NCBI GenBank assembly: GCA_905372835.1
Contig: CAJPQK010000001.1
Span: 434,001 to 498,000 of the forward strand
Source: Candidatus Saccharimonadota bacterium
GTDB taxonomy: Bacteria; Patescibacteriota; Saccharimonadia; Saccharimonadales; Saccharimonadaceae
Reading direction: 5' to 3'
Length of the DNA stretch: 64,000 bases
The position numbers and the translations under genes are program-made. Positions 1 through 7,102 of this stretch are shown here, piece by piece. The notes beneath the pieces were generated by a model that made no database searches, had not been told where the DNA came from, and worked only from the letters and a program-made list of their open reading frames with translations. The stretch's first letter is position 1, and the number at the start of each line of letters is the position of its first letter.

Positions 1-706
1 GAAGCGCAGTTTTTTCAGCATTCAAGTCCGTGCGAGACGAGCCAACAATGCCGCGGCTGTCTACCGCCACAATGTTCCTTGCGCCGTATAGATGCAATAA
101 TTTAATGATGGCTGTGCCAGCTGCGCCCGCGCCAATGACCACAAATTTACAGTCCGCCAAATTTCGTCCGGTTAATTTTGCGGCATTGATCAGCCCCGCC
201 AACACCACGACCGCTGTGCCGTGTTGGTCATCGTGAAACACCGGGATATCCAGCTCAGCCTTCAGGCGCTCTTCGATCTCAAAACACTTTGGCGCAGCGA
301 TGTCCTCCAGGTTGATGGCGCCAAAGCTCGGTGCGATTGCCTTAACTGTGGCGATAATTTCTTCCGTGTCGTGAACGTCCAGGACAACTGGCACAGCGTC
401 AACATTGGCAAAATGCTTGAACAGTAACGCCTTACCCTCCATGACTGGCATGGCGGCTTTTGGCCCCAAATCGCCCAAGCCCAAGATGGCCGAGCCGTCA
501 GAAATCACGCCGACCAAATTATTCGTCCAAGTATATTTTGGCAAGTTTGCTGGGTTTTCGGCGATTGCTTGACTGACCGCACCAACGCCCGGGCTGTAAT
601 ACGAGCTCAATTTATCGCGGTCCAGTTCCTCTTGGTCGCGCAAGCTGGTAGTAATTTTACCCTTATATTTTTCGTGTAATTCAAGTGCTAATTTGTTGTA
701 ATCCAT
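1..706 (-). CDS. NAD(P)-dependent malic enzyme, N-terminal part (cut by window edge)
   Basis: The reverse strand encodes the first 235 residues of a malic enzyme, which oxidatively decarboxylates malate to pyruvate and CO2. Readable blocks include YYSPGVGAVSQAI, SDGSAILGLGDLG, the substrate/metal stretch VFHDDQHGTAVV and the start of the Rossmann region VIGAGAAGTAI. These are characteristic of the short bacterial malic enzymes. The reading frame runs off base 1, so the C-terminus is missing. The start at 706 is supported by a -10 box TACAAT (713-718) ending 6 bases before the ATG and no Shine-Dalgarno, so the mRNA is probably leaderless. In an organism with little central metabolism it could supply pyruvate and reduced cofactor; that role is inferred. 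Confidence 0.93.
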   Translation of the reverse strand, partial: MDYNKLALELHEKYKGKITTSLRDQEELDRDKLSSYYSPGVGAVSQAIAENPANLPKYTWTNNLVGVISDGSAILGLGDLGPKAAMPVMEGKALLFKHFANVDAVPVVLDVHDTEEIIATVKAIAPSFGAINLEDIAAPKCFEIEERLKAELDIPVFHDDQHGTAVVVLAGLINAAKLTGRNLADCKFVVIGAGAAGTAIIKLLHLYGARNIVAVDSRGIVGSSRTDLNAEKTAL

Positions 707-814
707 ATTACCATTGTACTCCATCTGAGGCTTTTTCTCCATCAGTCTGATAATGGGTCAGATGAGGATTGGTATAAGCTTCCAGAGTAGTATAGCCATT
801 GCTATAATGGAGGT

Positions 815-1336
815 ATGAATCGTAAGCACATCATTATCATCAGTATCATCACTGCCGTTGTTGTTGGCGGCGTAGCAGCGGCTGTGTGGCTACTTCGCCC
901 GCAAGCTCCAGTCAGTGAATCAACAGCGCGACACGATACTTCACAAAAAGCTCCTGAGCAGTCTGGATACTCGAAATCTCAGCAATCGTCCGGCTCGCAA
1001 CAGCCAGTCAATCCAAACGCTGGTCGCTATGCTGACTATACCGACGGCAATACCATGGAACATGCCTACCGAAAGACTATTCTGTTCTTCCACAATCCGC
1101 AGTGCGGTGAATGTCAAGCCTTTGACAAGGTTCTGCGCGAGGGTCCAATTCCAGCTGGTGTGCAGATTCTGAAGGTTGACTATGGTAGCCGTCAGGATTT
1201 GCGCCAAAAATATGGCGTGACCAAACCAAGCACTTTTGTCGAGCTAGACGATGATGATGACTACGACCATGACCATGACATCTGGGTTGGTTATGGGCAA
1301 GAGAAATCGATTAACACCATTTTGAGAAATCTGTAG
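815..1336 (+). CDS. Membrane-anchored thioredoxin-fold protein with CGEC motif
   Basis: 173 residues. Residues about 5-27 form a hydrophobic anchor, followed by a Ser/Gln-rich linker to about residue 75. A thioredoxin-like domain follows, with a CxxC-type site (PQCGECQAF) after a beta strand ILFFHN. The KPS stretch sits where the cis-proline loop is expected. The domain should face outside the cell and act as a thiol oxidoreductase or disulfide isomerase; the substrate is unknown. Near the C-terminus an Asp/His-rich run (LDDDDDYDHDHDIW) interrupts the usual last strands and could bind metal. -10 box TATAAT (803-808) ends 6 bases before the ATG; the intervening GGAGGT could also serve as a Shine-Dalgarno if transcription starts upstream. 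Confidence 0.8.
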   Translation: MNRKHIIIISIITAVVVGGVAAAVWLLRPQAPVSESTARHDTSQKAPEQSGYSKSQQSSGSQQPVNPNAGRYADYTDGNTMEHAYRKTILFFHNPQCGECQAFDKVLREGPIPAGVQILKVDYGSRQDLRQKYGVTKPSTFVELDDDDDYDHDHDIWVGYGQEKSINTILRNL

Positions 1337-1378
1337 AATTAAGCAATTCGCGGTATCCATTATAACCGCTAGACCATC

Positions 1379-1407
1379 TTGTATAGTTCTCTATTCTATG
1401 CTAAAAT
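1379..1407 (+). promoter_or_regulatory. Promoter of rplS
   Basis: TTGTAT (1379-1384), 17-base spacer, TAAAAT (1402-1407). Predicted transcription start near 1414, leaving a leader of about 100 bases before rplS. Confidence 0.6.
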
Positions 1408-1413
1408 ACACTG

Positions 1414-1513
1414 AAGTTGTACAGAGTTAAATTATTCAAGCTTTGTTAGGTGTGGAGCCGCAGGAGTACAACTGCGTGGCCAGCCGTGGCGGGTTTGGAA
1501 GATAGGAAATATC
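1414..1513 (+). promoter_or_regulatory. Structured rplS mRNA leader
   Basis: The leader has a long-range pair GTTGTAC (1416-1422) with GTACAAC (1466-1472) and an overlapping hairpin GCCGCAG / CTGCG-U-GGC whose loop contains GTACAA. The two pairings compete for the same bases. Ribosomal protein leaders, including L19 leaders in Firmicutes and Flavobacteria, are known autoregulatory elements. Whether this one binds L19 is inference. Confidence 0.4.
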
Positions 1514-2035
1514 ATGAGTTTTGAGTTAATCAACAAAGTCAATCAAGCACAGAAAAAGCAAGCAGTTGTTGACGCCCGCAGCGGTGACACCGTTCGTGTT
1601 TACCAGAAGATTAAAGAAGGTAACAAAGAGCGTATCCAGATGTTTGAAGGTGTGGTTATTCGCACCGACAACAAAGGCTCGCACACCTCACGCATCACCG
1701 TTCGTAAAATCGCCTCAGGTGTTGGTGTGGAAAAATCATTCTTACTACACAGCCCACTGATTGAAAAGGTGGAAATCGTCCGCCGTGCCAAGGTTCGCCG
1801 CAAGTTCCTCAGCTTCCTACGTAAGCGTTCTGGTAAATCAGCTCGCCTGACTGCCAAAAACTTTGACCGCGTGGCTGTCAACAACGTGCACGACGCCAAG
1901 GCTGAAGCGGAAGCTGAACGCTTGAAAGAGGAGGCCGCACAGGCTGCCGCTGCCAAGCAAGCTGAAAAAGACGCTGCTCAGGCAGAACTTGACGCCAAGG
2001 CTGCTGAGGTAGCAGCTCGCCACAAAGAAGCGTAA
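1514..2035 (+). CDS. rplS: 50S ribosomal protein L19 with long Ala/Glu/Lys-rich tail
   Basis: Residues 1-115 match bacterial L19, which sits at the 30S-50S interface. Readable blocks are GDTVRVYQKIKEGNKERIQ, FEGVVIR, TVRKIASGVGVEKSF and PLIEKVEIVRRAKVRR. L19 is normally about 115 residues; here about 58 more form a highly charged Ala/Glu/Lys helix (AEAEAERLKEEAAQAAAAK and onward), probably a solvent-exposed coiled coil. The start ATG at 1514 follows a leader; GATAGGAAATATC gives only a weak Shine-Dalgarno. A terminator follows directly. Confidence 0.97.
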   Translation: MSFELINKVNQAQKKQAVVDARSGDTVRVYQKIKEGNKERIQMFEGVVIRTDNKGSHTSRITVRKIASGVGVEKSFLLHSPLIEKVEIVRRAKVRRKFLSFLRKRSGKSARLTAKNFDRVAVNNVHDAKAEAEAERLKEEAAQAAAAKQAEKDAAQAELDAKAAEVAARHKEA

Positions 2036-2054
2036 TTGGTTTTGAGGTAAACAG

Positions 2055-2078
2055 ACCGCCCTCTCTGGGGGCGGTTTT
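2055..2078 (+). terminator. Rho-independent terminator after rplS
   Basis: ACCGCCC / GGGCGGT stem (2055-2061 with 2069-2075) followed by TTTT. It directly precedes the extended -10 (TGGTATAAT) of the next gene. Confidence 0.8.
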
Positions 2079-2097
2079 CTCATGGTATAATGCCAAT

Positions 2098-2568
2098 ATG
2101 TCGATCTTTCATTATATCTCTGTGTTCGTTCCCATGACTTTGGCATGTGTAGTGCCATATGTGTTGCGCCGTCATGGCTTCACTGACGAGACAAAATACC
2201 GCTGGTTGTTATATCTCGCCTGTGTGCTGTTTTTCATCTCGTGGTATTTGCCGTCGCCGCTCATCGAGGGGCGAGACACCAGTTTTACCACGCATTTCGT
2301 GGGCGGCGGAATGTTTACAGGGTTGTTATGGGTATATCTAGTATTGGTGATGCACTGGCGGGCGCACTGGTTGGTGATGGCGTTTTCGCTGTTTGCTCTC
2401 GTGTCAGCACTCGGCTGCATCAATGAACTAGCGGAATTATGTATGGTAAAAGTTGGTTTGGCGCGCATCACGCTGGACGATACCAATTGGGATATCTTGG
2501 CAAATACGCTGGGCGCGGCGGCGGTGTGGCTGGGCTGGATGGGCTGGCGGTTTGTAAAAAGAAAATAG
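2098..2568 (+). CDS. Multi-pass membrane protein, DUF2238/YjdF-like
   Basis: 156 residues with about four to five hydrophobic segments (residues 5-22, 34-52, 70-86, 90-110 and 135-150). The C-terminal stretch with NELAELCM, TNWDILANTLGA and the final membrane helix resembles the Asp-x-x-D-LANTLGA pattern of small YjdF/DUF2238 membrane proteins; the family call is tentative. Function unknown. TATAAT (2086-2091), with an upstream TG extension, ends 6 bases before the ATG, so the mRNA is predicted leaderless. It ends on a hairpin shared with the convergent 59-residue gene. Confidence 0.7.
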   Translation: MSIFHYISVFVPMTLACVVPYVLRRHGFTDETKYRWLLYLACVLFFISWYLPSPLIEGRDTSFTTHFVGGGMFTGLLWVYLVLVMHWRAHWLVMAFSLFALVSALGCINELAELCMVKVGLARITLDDTNWDILANTLGAAAVWLGWMGWRFVKRK

Positions 2569-2625
2569 CCCGCCGAGAGGCTCAAGTCGAGGCTTGTAAC
2601 CTCAAGACGAGCTATTTTCGGCGGG
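2569..2625. terminator. Bidirectional terminator between convergent genes
   Basis: CCCGCCGA (2569-2576) pairs with TCGGCGGG (2618-2625). On the reverse strand it is followed by CTATTTTCTTTTT, a good terminator for the 59-residue gene. AAAATAGC / GCTATTTT arms overlap the same hairpin and allow an alternative crossed pairing. Confidence 0.65.
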
Positions 2626-2627
2626 TG

Positions 2628-2807
2628 CTAGCCCTTGCCCTCCTTTTCTATTGGGAAAGTTTCGATTCTATGCAGTGAAATCTCTAAGTTGCAACTTAAT
2701 AGGAGCAACTCTAGTAGCCTTAGTCGTTTATTCATTGAATAAACGACTGAAGCCTCCACTAGTGCAACTATTGCTAGCAAGATCAATGTTAAGATTATCA
2801 CAATCAT
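2628..2807 (-). CDS. 59-residue single-pass membrane peptide (unannotated small ORF)
   Basis: Reading 2807 down to the TAG at 2628-2630 gives 59 residues. It begins MIVIILTLILLAIVALVEA, a clear membrane helix, and continues with a basic stretch (MNKRLRLLELLLL) and a hydrophilic tail ending IEKEGKG. The start is well supported: AAAGGAG (2814-2820) lies 6 bases upstream, a structured leader precedes it, and a TTGACT-17-TATATT promoter lies at 2895-2923. The coding strand also contains the near-perfect inverted repeat 2722-2748 (AGTCGTTTATTC / GAATAAACGACT). Function unknown. The combination of strong promoter, leader, Shine-Dalgarno and terminator argues that it is a real gene rather than noise. 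Confidence 0.72.
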   Translation of the reverse strand: MIVIILTLILLAIVALVEASVVYSMNKRLRLLELLLLSCNLEISLHRIETFPIEKEGKG

Positions 2808-2824
2808 GACTTTCTCCTTTCAGG

Positions 2825-2890
2825 AAAAACTCAGAAGACCAAAAGGGCGCTTTTCGCCCTGTGACTACAGTCTTCTGGGTGAAAAGTCAC
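2825..2890 (-). promoter_or_regulatory. Attenuator-like leader of the 59-residue gene
   Basis: In the reverse-strand transcript CAGAAGAC (2877-2870) pairs with GTCTTCTG (2839-2832), enclosing the hairpin AGGGCG / CGCCCT (2860-2844). The outer stem is followed by AG and TTTTT (2829-2825), a terminator-like arrangement lying before the Shine-Dalgarno. GTGACT (2890-2885) can alternatively pair with AGTCAC (2866-2861), placing one terminator arm in its loop. This suggests conditional termination; the ligand or signal is unknown. Confidence 0.5.
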
Positions 2891-2894
2891 TATT

Positions 2895-2923
2895 AATATA
2901 GCATATAAATTATGATAAGTCAA
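2895..2923 (-). promoter_or_regulatory. Promoter of the 59-residue membrane peptide gene
   Basis: TTGACT (2923-2918), 17-base spacer, TATATT (2900-2895) on the reverse strand, with start expected near 2888. Confidence 0.7.
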
Positions 2924-2963
2924 TACTCTGTGTAGGACGCAACCTTTTGTTATAATGATGGGT

Positions 2964-4043
2964 ATGATTCTCGGCATTGATGAAGTTGGGCGTGGGCCAT
3001 GGGCGGGACCGCTGGTGGTTGGCGCAGTGATTTTGGGCGGCGCGGAGATTGAGGGGCTAAACGACAGTAAAAAATTAACCAAAAAACGCCGCGAGGTTTT
3101 GGATGGGGTGATTCGCGAGCAGGCGGCTGTGTGGGCACTGGGCTGGGTGAGCGCTGGAGAATTGGACGACGTTGGTATGAGCCGGGCGCTACGGCTGGCG
3201 ACGCGGCGAGCGGTCAAGCAAATTCAGTTGCAGTGCAAAGAGAAGAATTTGGCATTTGATGAAATCATCATTGACGGGACGGTTAATTTTCTGGCGGATA
3301 CGGCACTGGAGCGATACGTGACGGTGATGGCCAAAGCCGATGGTTTAATCCCGAGTGTATCGGCCGCGTCAATCATTGCTAAAGTAGCGCGCGACCAGTT
3401 TATGGCCGAGCAAGATGTAGTCTATCCAGGGTATGGCTTCGCGTCAAATGTTGGCTATGGTGTGGCGAAGCACCGTGAGGCGATTGAGCGGTTGGGTGTG
3501 ACGCCGCTACATCGGTTGAGTTTTGCGCCGCTACAGAAGTATGTGGAGGCGGGTTCGCTACCGTCCTCCGCCAGAGTACACTCTTCACTCGCATCTCCGC
3601 TGGAGATGTCTCGTGAGCGTTCGGCTGAAACGTCCGCTCTTCGCGAACGTTCCACAGCCTCTGTCGTAGGAGATAGCGAACCCGTTGCTCACCTATTCAC
3701 CACTCGCGACATTGGTAATGCGGGAGAGCAGGTGGCTGCAGACTGGCTGACAGCGGACGGGCATGAGATTATCGCTCGCAATTGGCGGACGCGGTACTGT
3801 GAAATTGACATTGTCAGTATGAAAGATGATGTGCTGTGGTTTACTGAAGTAAAATACCGTAAGAATGATGACTTTGGTGGCGGGCTGGGGGCGATTACCG
3901 CCAAAAAACAGCGACAAATGCGCTTTGCGGCAGAGCTGTTTATGACACAGTCTCCGCAATATGAAGGATGTGACATGCGGTTACTGGCAGTAGCTGTTGA
4001 GGGCGACTCGTCAGTAGTCAAAGAGGCTATGGTGTTGAATTAA
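2964..4043 (+). CDS. rnhB: RNase HII fused to YraN/UPF0102 nuclease-like domain
   Basis: Residues 1-195 are RNase HII, which cleaves the RNA strand of RNA-DNA hybrids. Readable are GIDEVGRGPWAGPLVVGAV with the catalytic Asp-Glu pair, the DSKKL block, IIDGTVNF, and SVSAASIIAKVARD. A Ser/Arg-rich linker of about 45 residues follows, then a YraN/UPF0102 domain (GNAGEQVAADWL, IIARNWRTRYCEIDIV, WFTEVKYRKN) with the D...ExK pattern of Holliday-junction-resolvase-like folds. rnhB and yraN are neighbours in many bacteria; here they are one polypeptide. The linker DNA is a palindromic element (3550-3684). TATAAT occupies 2951-2956, overlapping ATG codons at 2955 and 2958, so the ATG at 2964 (7 bases after the box, leaderless) is chosen over 2955. 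Confidence 0.93.
   Translation: MILGIDEVGRGPWAGPLVVGAVILGGAEIEGLNDSKKLTKKRREVLDGVIREQAAVWALGWVSAGELDDVGMSRALRLATRRAVKQIQLQCKEKNLAFDEIIIDGTVNFLADTALERYVTVMAKADGLIPSVSAASIIAKVARDQFMAEQDVVYPGYGFASNVGYGVAKHREAIERLGVTPLHRLSFAPLQKYVEAGSLPSSARVHSSLASPLEMSRERSAETSALRERSTASVVGDSEPVAHLFTTRDIGNAGEQVAADWLTADGHEIIARNWRTRYCEIDIVSMKDDVLWFTEVKYRKNDDFGGGLGAITAKKQRQMRFAAELFMTQSPQYEGCDMRLLAVAVEGDSSVVKEAMVLN
3550..3684. repeat. Palindromic element forming the linker of the rnhB-yraN fusion
   Basis: CGGGTTCGCTA (3550-3560) and its exact complement TAGCGAACCCG (3674-3684) bound a 135-base element. The arms extend inward imperfectly to about 27 bases (TCCTCCGCCAGAG against CTCTGTCGTAGGA). Inside are a perfect hairpin CATCTCC-GCT-GGAGATG (3592-3608) and a second one, GAGCGTTCG / CGAACGTTC. 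The element is translated in frame as a low-complexity Ser/Arg/Ala linker. Confidence 0.65.
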
Positions 4044-4052
4044 AAGAAATAA

Positions 4053-4098
4053 CCCCACACCGTGGCGATGTGGGGACGCGGACTCTCCGCGATTTTTT
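4053..4098 (+). terminator. Double-hairpin terminator after rnhB-yraN
   Basis: CCCCACA / TGTGGGG (4053-4075) is followed by CGCGG-ACTCT-CCGCG (4077-4091) and a T run (4093-4098). Confidence 0.75.
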
Positions 4099-4107
4099 AC
4101 AGATATT

Positions 4108-4338
4108 TTAATCTGAGCGCGCCTCTGTTGGCGCCGGATCATCAGCGGACAATTCAACCCACATGATGTCAGTCGTTCGAACTACCACGACACTGCCGTC
4201 AGTGGCATGTATGGTAGCAGTGTAAAGAGCCCCTCCGTCCAACATATCAGAGAAAAAGTGCTCCGATTCTTGAGGGGACATCTCGTTGTGTATCCGTATT
4301 TTTCTGCCTCCACGGAGACAGAAAATCGCCTCTCCCAT
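4108..4338 (-). CDS. Small unknown protein, 76 residues
   Basis: The start at 4338 is set by AGGAGGTG about 7 bases upstream; the frame extends further but without a better start. The product begins MGEAIFCLRGGRKIRI and reads as a small beta-rich cytosolic protein with an acidic, proline-containing tail. The stretch ALYTATIHATDGSVVVVRT suggests paired strands. No family is recognised. It has a consensus TTGACA-17-TATAAT promoter and a leader of about 100 bases with complementary arms. Several other small unknown genes in the window share this architecture. Confidence 0.65.
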   Translation of the reverse strand: MGEAIFCLRGGRKIRIHNEMSPQESEHFFSDMLDGGALYTATIHATDGSVVVVRTTDIMWVELSADDPAPTEARSD

Positions 4339-4344
4339 TTTTTT

Positions 4345-4471
4345 CACCTCCTCTTGTGCTGTGAAAGAAGAAATGGGTCTTCTGCTGAGGCTGAAGAGCA
4401 ATTTTTGTCCTTCATATATAAGCACTAGCAGAAGCTATTATCATTATATAACTAATGACATAAAATGTCAA
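4345..4471 (-). promoter_or_regulatory. Consensus promoter and structured leader of the 76-residue gene
   Basis: TTGACA (4471-4466), 17-base spacer, TATAAT (4448-4443): a fully consensus promoter. The transcript should start near 4436. Its first bases, CTTCTGCT (4434-4427), are complementary to AGCAGAAG (4386-4379), giving an 8-bp stem closing most of the leader. The Shine-Dalgarno is at 4345-4352. Confidence 0.7.
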
Positions 4472-4501
4472 GATATTTTGTCAAACATGTGGCGTAATAT
4501 A

Positions 4502-7027
4502 TCACAGCGTTGTTTGCAAAGCAGCGAGCACGCCCGCTTTATCTCGCTCAATCAACTCAACTCGGGCTGCGATTTCTGTGATGCCCAGTTCAATCGTCCT
4601 GGTCAGGGCCGGGATACTTAGCATCGGCTCAAAGAAGTGGCGGAAGTCAGCCAGTTCGTCGCTCGTTGTCAGCCCGATGGCAGCGTAGCGAATGAACTCA
4701 TCGTAGCTTTTGTCACCAGCAAACGTTGTTTCGACCCACGACCAATTGTCCTTCAGCCAACCCCAGGTGAGCTGGCGGCTTTCGTGGGTGCGGATGAGAT
4801 AGACAAACCAACGGCTGGCATCTTGTGGACGAATGACGTCAGGGTGCTTGATATTTGTAAGGATTTTTTGTGCAGTTTCAGGGTTTTTGGTAGCAGTAAG
4901 TCCCAGGGTGATGTCGGCTTGCAGGTCGTTTGATGGCGTCTGTTGGTAGGTCTGGAACAGGCTGTCGATCATCTCTGGTGTCTCAAAGTGTCGCACATTG
5001 GCACTGATGATCAGTGAACGGATTTCTGTTGGTAATTCTTCGAGGGATTGATTATCAAACCGCCGCTTGGCTTCCGCCAGCACTGCCTGGTCTTCGCTAT
5101 AGATCATCAAGCCTAGAGCAGTGACGCGCCGCTCGCGGTCGTCGTCAGACTCACCAGGCGTTTCGTCCCAGCCCAGCTCGTCAAACGTAGCGCGGGCAAA
5201 CTCACCGGAAATTCGCTTCAAGCGGGCTTTGCCGTCGTCATCATCGTCAACAAACTTGCGCAGTTCCGCCAGTGCACCAGCCGCCATATCGAAAACCTTT
5301 TCGTTGGTTTCATGCTTCAGCGACAGTGCTAGTGGCAGGAGTGAAGCTGAATTTTCAAATCCAGCCCGAGCCAACAGCGTGGCGTCTTGGAGCAGGCAGA
5401 TTTTATCCAGCGTAGGCAGTTCATTGATGTTGGCCAACAGTTGCTCGCGAGCAGTAGTATCATATTTGGTCACAAAATGTCCGTTCAGGCCGCAGTTTAT
5501 CTGCAGTGGTTTTTTAAGGGTAAATGTTTTCTCACGTTCAGTTAAAATTGCGTCATCAAGTGGTTGGTTGGCGAACAATGGAATCGGCCACAAGGCGTCG
5601 GATGGCTGATGATCGCCAATGAAAAATCGTTCTTGGCGCAGGGTGGCGGTGGGTTGCTCAGCCGAATTGTCCTGCTCGACTCGCACGATTGGCAAACCTG
5701 GCTGAGAAATCCAAGTGTTCATCAGGCTAATAATTGGCTGACCGCTGGCAGTTTCTAGCTCCCGCCACAAATCATCGCCAACAGTGTTTTGGTAAGCAAA
5801 TTTTTCAAAATATGACTTCAAACCAGCTCGAAACGCCTCCTCGCCAATCAGCCGCCGTACCATCACCAGCAGTCGTCCGCCCTTGGCGTAAACAATCGCT
5901 GGGTCAAACAAAGTGCTGATCTCGTCCGGGTGATTAACATCAGCCTGCACTGGCTGCACACCGTCTAGGCTATCGCGTCGAAGCGCCACTGTGACCTCGC
6001 CCGTCGCAAAATCCTCCCACATCCGCCACTTAGGATGCAGTGCGTCGACTGCGACGTATTCCATCATATTGGCGAAGCTCTCGTTCAGCCACAGATCATT
6101 CCACCACTGCATGGTCACCAAATTACCAAACCACTGGTGGCTGAGCTCGTGAGCGATGACGGTGGCGATGAAGCGCTTGGATGACTCTGGTGTTAATTTC
6201 GAGTCAGCCAGCAGGCAACTTTCGCGGTAGGTGATGAGCCCCCAGTTTTCCATGGCACCCGACGAGAAATCTGGCAGCGCTACGTGGTCAGACTTTGGCA
6301 ACGGATATGGTACGCCAAAATATTCATCATAAAAATCAATGGAGCTAGTGGCAATGTCCAGCGCAAAATCCAGGGTCTCCTCGCTTTGGGCTGGCGTTGC
6401 CCAAATATTAACTTCAACGCCAGATTTGGTATGAGCAGTTTTCTTGTGGAGTTCGCCGACGACAAAAGCTAGCAAATAACTACTCATACGCGGTGTGGTG
6501 GCAAAAGTGGTTGTCAGCGCACTGTCCTGCTCGGATGATGTAGTGACGGGCATATTACCAAGGACGGTCAAATCTGGTGCGGTTCTCAGCGTTACGTCGT
6601 AAGTTGCCTTGGCGGCTGGCTCGTCAACACACGGAAAGACTTCGCGGGCGTGGTGCGATTCAAATTGGGTGGCGAATAACTGCTTTTTAATGCCATTATG
6701 CGTAAAATAGCATGGGTATAGCCCGTGCATAGCGTCGGTGATGGTGCCAGAAAAGTCGATGCGAACGGTGTGCTTACCGCTGGACAACTCTGGGCGCGAC
6801 AGGTTTAGCTCGTCAAACTCACCGTGAGAAAACTCAGCTGGCTGGTCGTCAATCAACGCCGAGTGAATAGTCAAATCTTTGGCGTGTAGCGAAATCGACT
6901 CGCCAGTCGACTCGCCGGAAATGATCACTGTGCCAGAAAACGATTTTTCCTCGGCGCGTGTCAAGTCGAGGGTTAGGTCATAGTGATGGGGTGTAAAGGT
7001 ATCGAGTAAATGCTTGAGTTTTGTCAT
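4502..7027 (-). CDS. pepN: Aminopeptidase N-like M1 family zinc metallopeptidase
   Basis: 841 residues, usual for the family. It removes N-terminal amino acids from peptides. The substrate-recognition motif GAMENWG and the zinc site HELSHQWFGNLVT followed by NESFANMMEY (HExxH-18-E) are intact. The N-terminal beta domain (about 1-200), catalytic domain (200-440) and C-terminal helical ERAP-like domain are all present. No signal peptide is seen, so it should be cytosolic and recycle peptides, useful to an amino-acid auxotroph. TATAAT (7039-7034) ends 6 bases before the ATG with no Shine-Dalgarno, so the mRNA is predicted leaderless. Confidence 0.95.
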   Translation of the reverse strand: MTKLKHLLDTFTPHHYDLTLDLTRAEEKSFSGTVIISGESTGESISLHAKDLTIHSALIDDQPAEFSHGEFDELNLSRPELSSGKHTVRIDFSGTITDAMHGLYPCYFTHNGIKKQLFATQFESHHAREVFPCVDEPAAKATYDVTLRTAPDLTVLGNMPVTTSSEQDSALTTTFATTPRMSSYLLAFVVGELHKKTAHTKSGVEVNIWATPAQSEETLDFALDIATSSIDFYDEYFGVPYPLPKSDHVALPDFSSGAMENWGLITYRESCLLADSKLTPESSKRFIATVIAHELSHQWFGNLVTMQWWNDLWLNESFANMMEYVAVDALHPKWRMWEDFATGEVTVALRRDSLDGVQPVQADVNHPDEISTLFDPAIVYAKGGRLLVMVRRLIGEEAFRAGLKSYFEKFAYQNTVGDDLWRELETASGQPIISLMNTWISQPGLPIVRVEQDNSAEQPTATLRQERFFIGDHQPSDALWPIPLFANQPLDDAILTEREKTFTLKKPLQINCGLNGHFVTKYDTTAREQLLANINELPTLDKICLLQDATLLARAGFENSASLLPLALSLKHETNEKVFDMAAGALAELRKFVDDDDDGKARLKRISGEFARATFDELGWDETPGESDDDRERRVTALGLMIYSEDQAVLAEAKRRFDNQSLEELPTEIRSLIISANVRHFETPEMIDSLFQTYQQTPSNDLQADITLGLTATKNPETAQKILTNIKHPDVIRPQDASRWFVYLIRTHESRQLTWGWLKDNWSWVETTFAGDKSYDEFIRYAAIGLTTSDELADFRHFFEPMLSIPALTRTIELGITEIAARVELIERDKAGVLAALQTTL

Positions 7028-7102
7028 GGTCTCATTATATCATTTGCGGACTGTGAGATTGGGCAGGTAGAAAAGGCTTATGGTATTCGATATACTAGAG
7101 GT

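Noticed and set aside
2722..2748. Inverted repeat AGTCGTTTATTC / GAATAAACGACT as an independent terminator
   Set aside because: It lies inside the 59-residue coding frame and has no T run; it may matter for mRNA folding but not as a terminator.
5121..5609. 162-residue ORF on the forward strand inside pepN
   Set aside because: Ser/Arg-rich shadow of the strongly supported pepN frame, with no promoter or Shine-Dalgarno.
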